Below are positions 61,439 through 64,000 of a DNA stretch of 64,000 nucleotides, in pieces. Within the stretch, counting starts at the first letter, position 1, and the number at the start of each line of letters is the position of its first letter. A model generated the notes under the pieces. The model searched no databases. It was given only the letters and a program-made list of their open reading frames with translations, and was not told the DNA's origin. Source of the DNA: Rhynochetos jubatus. Taxonomy: Eukaryota > Chordata > Aves > Eurypygiformes > Rhynochetidae. Location of the stretch: the NCBI GenBank assembly GCA_027574665.1, contig CM050658.1, positions 20,348,317-20,412,316 of the forward strand. The letters are read 5' to 3'. The translations under genes and the position numbers were made by a program.

Positions 61439-64000
61439 ACATGAGCTTCTGAAGTCCTTAGCACTACAGGAACACCCCTCCCAAAATCACATTTCAGCTC
61501 AGGGCTTTACTCAGTTTCGGCCCCACCACACCTCGCATCAGCAAGACAACTGCAACTGGAAGGCAGCTGAGCTCAGGCGAGGCAAGGGGCACTCACCCGA
61601 TCCACACTGGTCCTGCTTTTACACAGCATGCACGGGCCCATACCTGTGACCTTGGACTTCTCTGGCTCAGTGCTCAGCCTGTAGTTCTTCCTCGAGAAAA
61701 CAGTCCCAGCACCTCTGGACGTCATTCTTCACAGGCACCACTTCCAGAGCGGACATAAGACAGACAGATGCCTAGATCAAAACCTGCTGGGGAGGACGCT
61801 GCCTTTACACTTCTCCCTTTCTTGGAGGTTGAGGCACCTGGATTGAACAACAGGGATAAGCCAAAAACATAGCCAGAGTCCTTGCACTAACGCCATCATA
61901 CAAGAGCCCAAAGCCCACTAACTGCCAACCCTGCTCCCAGTCCCAGCTGTCCAACAGCGCAAAAATCTTCCCAAAGCAGATGAGGCATTAAGTCACACTC
62001 CAGACAACCACAGGCCCCCCTCCAACCAAAGGCACAAGGCAGAACCAAGCCAGAAACACAGGCAACCTTAGCACCGAATTTGAGCCAGAAACACTGAGCC
62101 AGCACGGGGCCGCTGCTACCACCACTGCCAAATACCGTGAAACTGGCAACTGCATGGCACTTCCAGTCCTGCCCTGATGAGGCACTTCGGCCTCTCTCTC
62201 CCCCACTGTGTTCTTTGAGACAGAAATACGCACCTGGTTCATCTTCTGTTTAACAGGTTAGTAGATTATTCTGCTATCCAAAGCAGAGAGAGAGAGGGAA
62301 AGAGAAATGCAGATGAACTGGACCACAAAAGAATGTAACTGACTACAAAGCAAAAGACCCAGAGACCGGCTGTCAGTTCTATAGGGGCAAAAGCAGATGC
62401 AAGTAGAAATACACAGAAGTGTTTACAGGTGAAAACCTACCACGAGACTAAAGATTTGTGACCCTTCCTGGTATCACTAGAACGCAAAGGATCCCATCAG
62501 AGCTTATCAGACGTGTCAGGACAAAAACAACCAATTCAAGTTGCTAGTTCCCTCCAGCTTCAAAACGTTAGGTTACACTCCTCTCCTGTTTCTGATTGCC
62601 CCAGTAGCCAACCATCACTGGAACTCTCTCGTTCACTAGACAGCCAGCTGACAAACCACTTTGGACTGACAAATCACACAGCAACAGGAAAATGCAACAG
62701 GAGCAAAGGCTGTGGGCATTAAATGCTGGCTGGCAATCTCATACAGAGCAGAGGCTAAGGTGAACCCAAGAAAAGTTAGTGAACCTGCCGAGTGACGCAA
62801 ATGCCACGGCAACTCCACTGGCACTTGAGCTTCAGCTAGACTCGGGAAAGGATTTCCTAATGCCCCTTTTTTCAGGGCCACCCCAGCATCCAGCACTGGA
62901 GCAGCACTGCCCGGCATCCCTCCTGCAGCACTGCGGCCGAGCAAAACTGCAGGAACAAAGCAAAAAACAGCTTGGATCAACGGCCCTGAACGATCCGCAT
63001 CCGAGACTCAAAACAAGGAATAAAACAATTAAACTACAAACACAATGATTACTCCCAAAGCAGAGCAGACCGATGTGTACTATCCTCATAGTTCTCTAAA
63101 CATGAAGACGTGATTCCACCTCTGTCAGGACAAGTTTAAAACACTCGAGGGTGGCGGGGAGTGCCCCCAGCTCTTCCCGAAGGTGGGCGGCTGGGTACCC
63201 ATGCTGCTGAAACAGCCGGAATGCCCTGGCACAGAGCGCAGCATGGCCACACGGGCACCGTATGGGATGCACTGCTGCAGTGCCAGGGTGGGTTTTTTTC
63301 GGACGGAGCAGATGCTGCTTTCAGCAGGTCAGAGAAAGGGCAGGGCAGGGCAGGGGGACACACGGCTGCCCCTTTGCTGCTCCCATGTGCGAGTCACCAC
63401 GGGTTAAACTCCCTTCTCTGGGCAGTGGCAAGCAGCTTCCAGCACAAGGGTAGAATAAACAACACGGGGGAAGCCAGATCTTAAACTGAGCCGAGAAGCT
63501 GGGCCAGCAACCACAGTTTGGTCCACCAGCTGCAGACCCAGCCCCCCGCTCTGGCCAGGACGGCGGGCAGGAAGGCGGCAGGGACACAGCCGGGCGGCAG
63601 AGGCCCGCGCGACGCTCGGGATTCTGCCCTGTGATCGCGGCAAAGGCGGCTGTCTGCGACACCCCCAACCTGGCGGCACCCCCAGCGCAGACACACCGGG
63701 CAGCATTGCGCAAACCCAGGAACGGCCGTTAAAACCGGGCACAGCCCGTAGCCACAAGCCGGCGGTATGCGCCGAGCCGAGCCAAGCCCAAACCCAGAGA
63801 CACCCTTAGACTGGGAAGCCCTCCCCGCGGCCACAGACAAACCCGGCGGCATCCTCCACGCCCAAAAACACGCCCCAAACCGGGGGTGCCGCTACAGCGG
63901 TCCGCAACCCCCACAGCCCAGAATCGCCACCAGGCGCGGAGGCACCCCCCACCCTGGCACCGCCCCCCCAAAAGCGAACGATACTACCCGAAACCGGCAG
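61439..64000. repeat. Tandem duplication unit, copy 2 (runs off the window)
   Basis: A 2562-bp direct copy of 56315-58876 with no indels. I found two substitutions: 56510 A versus 61634 G, and 56954 G versus 62078 A. That is about 99.9% identity in non-coding sequence. The window ends inside the copy, so whether a second PHF7-like gene follows cannot be seen. Confidence 0.93.
61644..61725 (-). other. Second copy of RNF123 first coding exon
   Basis: Identical to 56520-56601, including ATG, 27 codons, phase-1 end and the intact donor GTATGGG. On the minus strand it lies upstream of the PHF7-like exons. It could act as an alternative first exon for RNF123 by splicing over the PHF7-like gene to the exon at 55467. 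Splicing instead to the PHF7-like exon at 61370 would be out of frame (phase 1 into phase 0). Whether it is transcribed is unknown, and it may be an assembly artefact. Confidence 0.6.

Noticed and set aside
60586-61464. 292-codon minus-strand open frame covering the PHF7-like exons and the junction
   Set aside because: It runs through introns in a frame different from that of the Cys/His-rich exons; the spliced reading is far better supported.
61370-61725. RNF123-PHF7-like fusion protein by splicing the copied exon to 61370
   Set aside because: The copied exon ends in phase 1 while the PHF7-like exon begins in phase 0, so the fusion would be frameshifted.

Overview
The window is nuclear DNA from a bird. 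The evidence is vertebrate split genes with GT-AG introns, high-GC CpG-island promoters, and CR1 retrotransposon tails ending in ATTCTATG-type repeats. The gene order IP6K1, GMPPB, AMIGO3 (+ strand) with RNF123 (- strand) matches the block on human 3p21.31.

Layout. 1-5865: the last three coding exons and 3' UTR of IP6K1 (inositol hexakisphosphate kinase 1). 5866-9072: a GC-rich tandem repeat and CpG island leading into a complete eight-exon GMPPB (GDP-mannose pyrophosphorylase B, 360 aa), with an 11-copy minisatellite in intron 3. 9193-59100: RNF123 (KPC1, a SPRY/RING E3 ubiquitin ligase) on the minus strand. I could join all 38 coding exons without a frame break into 1308 codons plus a stop. 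Its 11.4-kb intron 10505-21885 holds AMIGO3, a single-coding-exon adhesion receptor (506 aa), on the opposite strand. Three CR1 elements lie in RNF123 introns, all in + orientation. 59431-61370: the C-terminal six exons of a PHF7/G2E3-like PHD-finger gene on the minus strand, just upstream of the RNF123 promoter. 61439-64000: an almost perfect direct copy, offset 5124 bp, of 56315-58876. It carries the RNF123 first coding exon, its leader and part of its CpG island.

How the genes relate. No shared pathway is evident: inositol pyrophosphate synthesis, GDP-mannose supply, ubiquitin ligation and cell adhesion are a conserved neighbourhood, not an operon. The unusual part is the right end. There a PHF7-like gene and a repeated RNF123 5' end form a tandem unit of 5124 bp. 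This is either a very recent segmental duplication, possibly creating a second RNF123 promoter and first exon, or a false duplication in the assembly. The N-terminal PHF7-like exons are not in the window; the duplication junction falls in the intron where they would be expected to continue.

Limits: exon edges were read by eye from splice consensus and protein family knowledge. Transcription starts, UTR exons and repeat families were not checked by any search.
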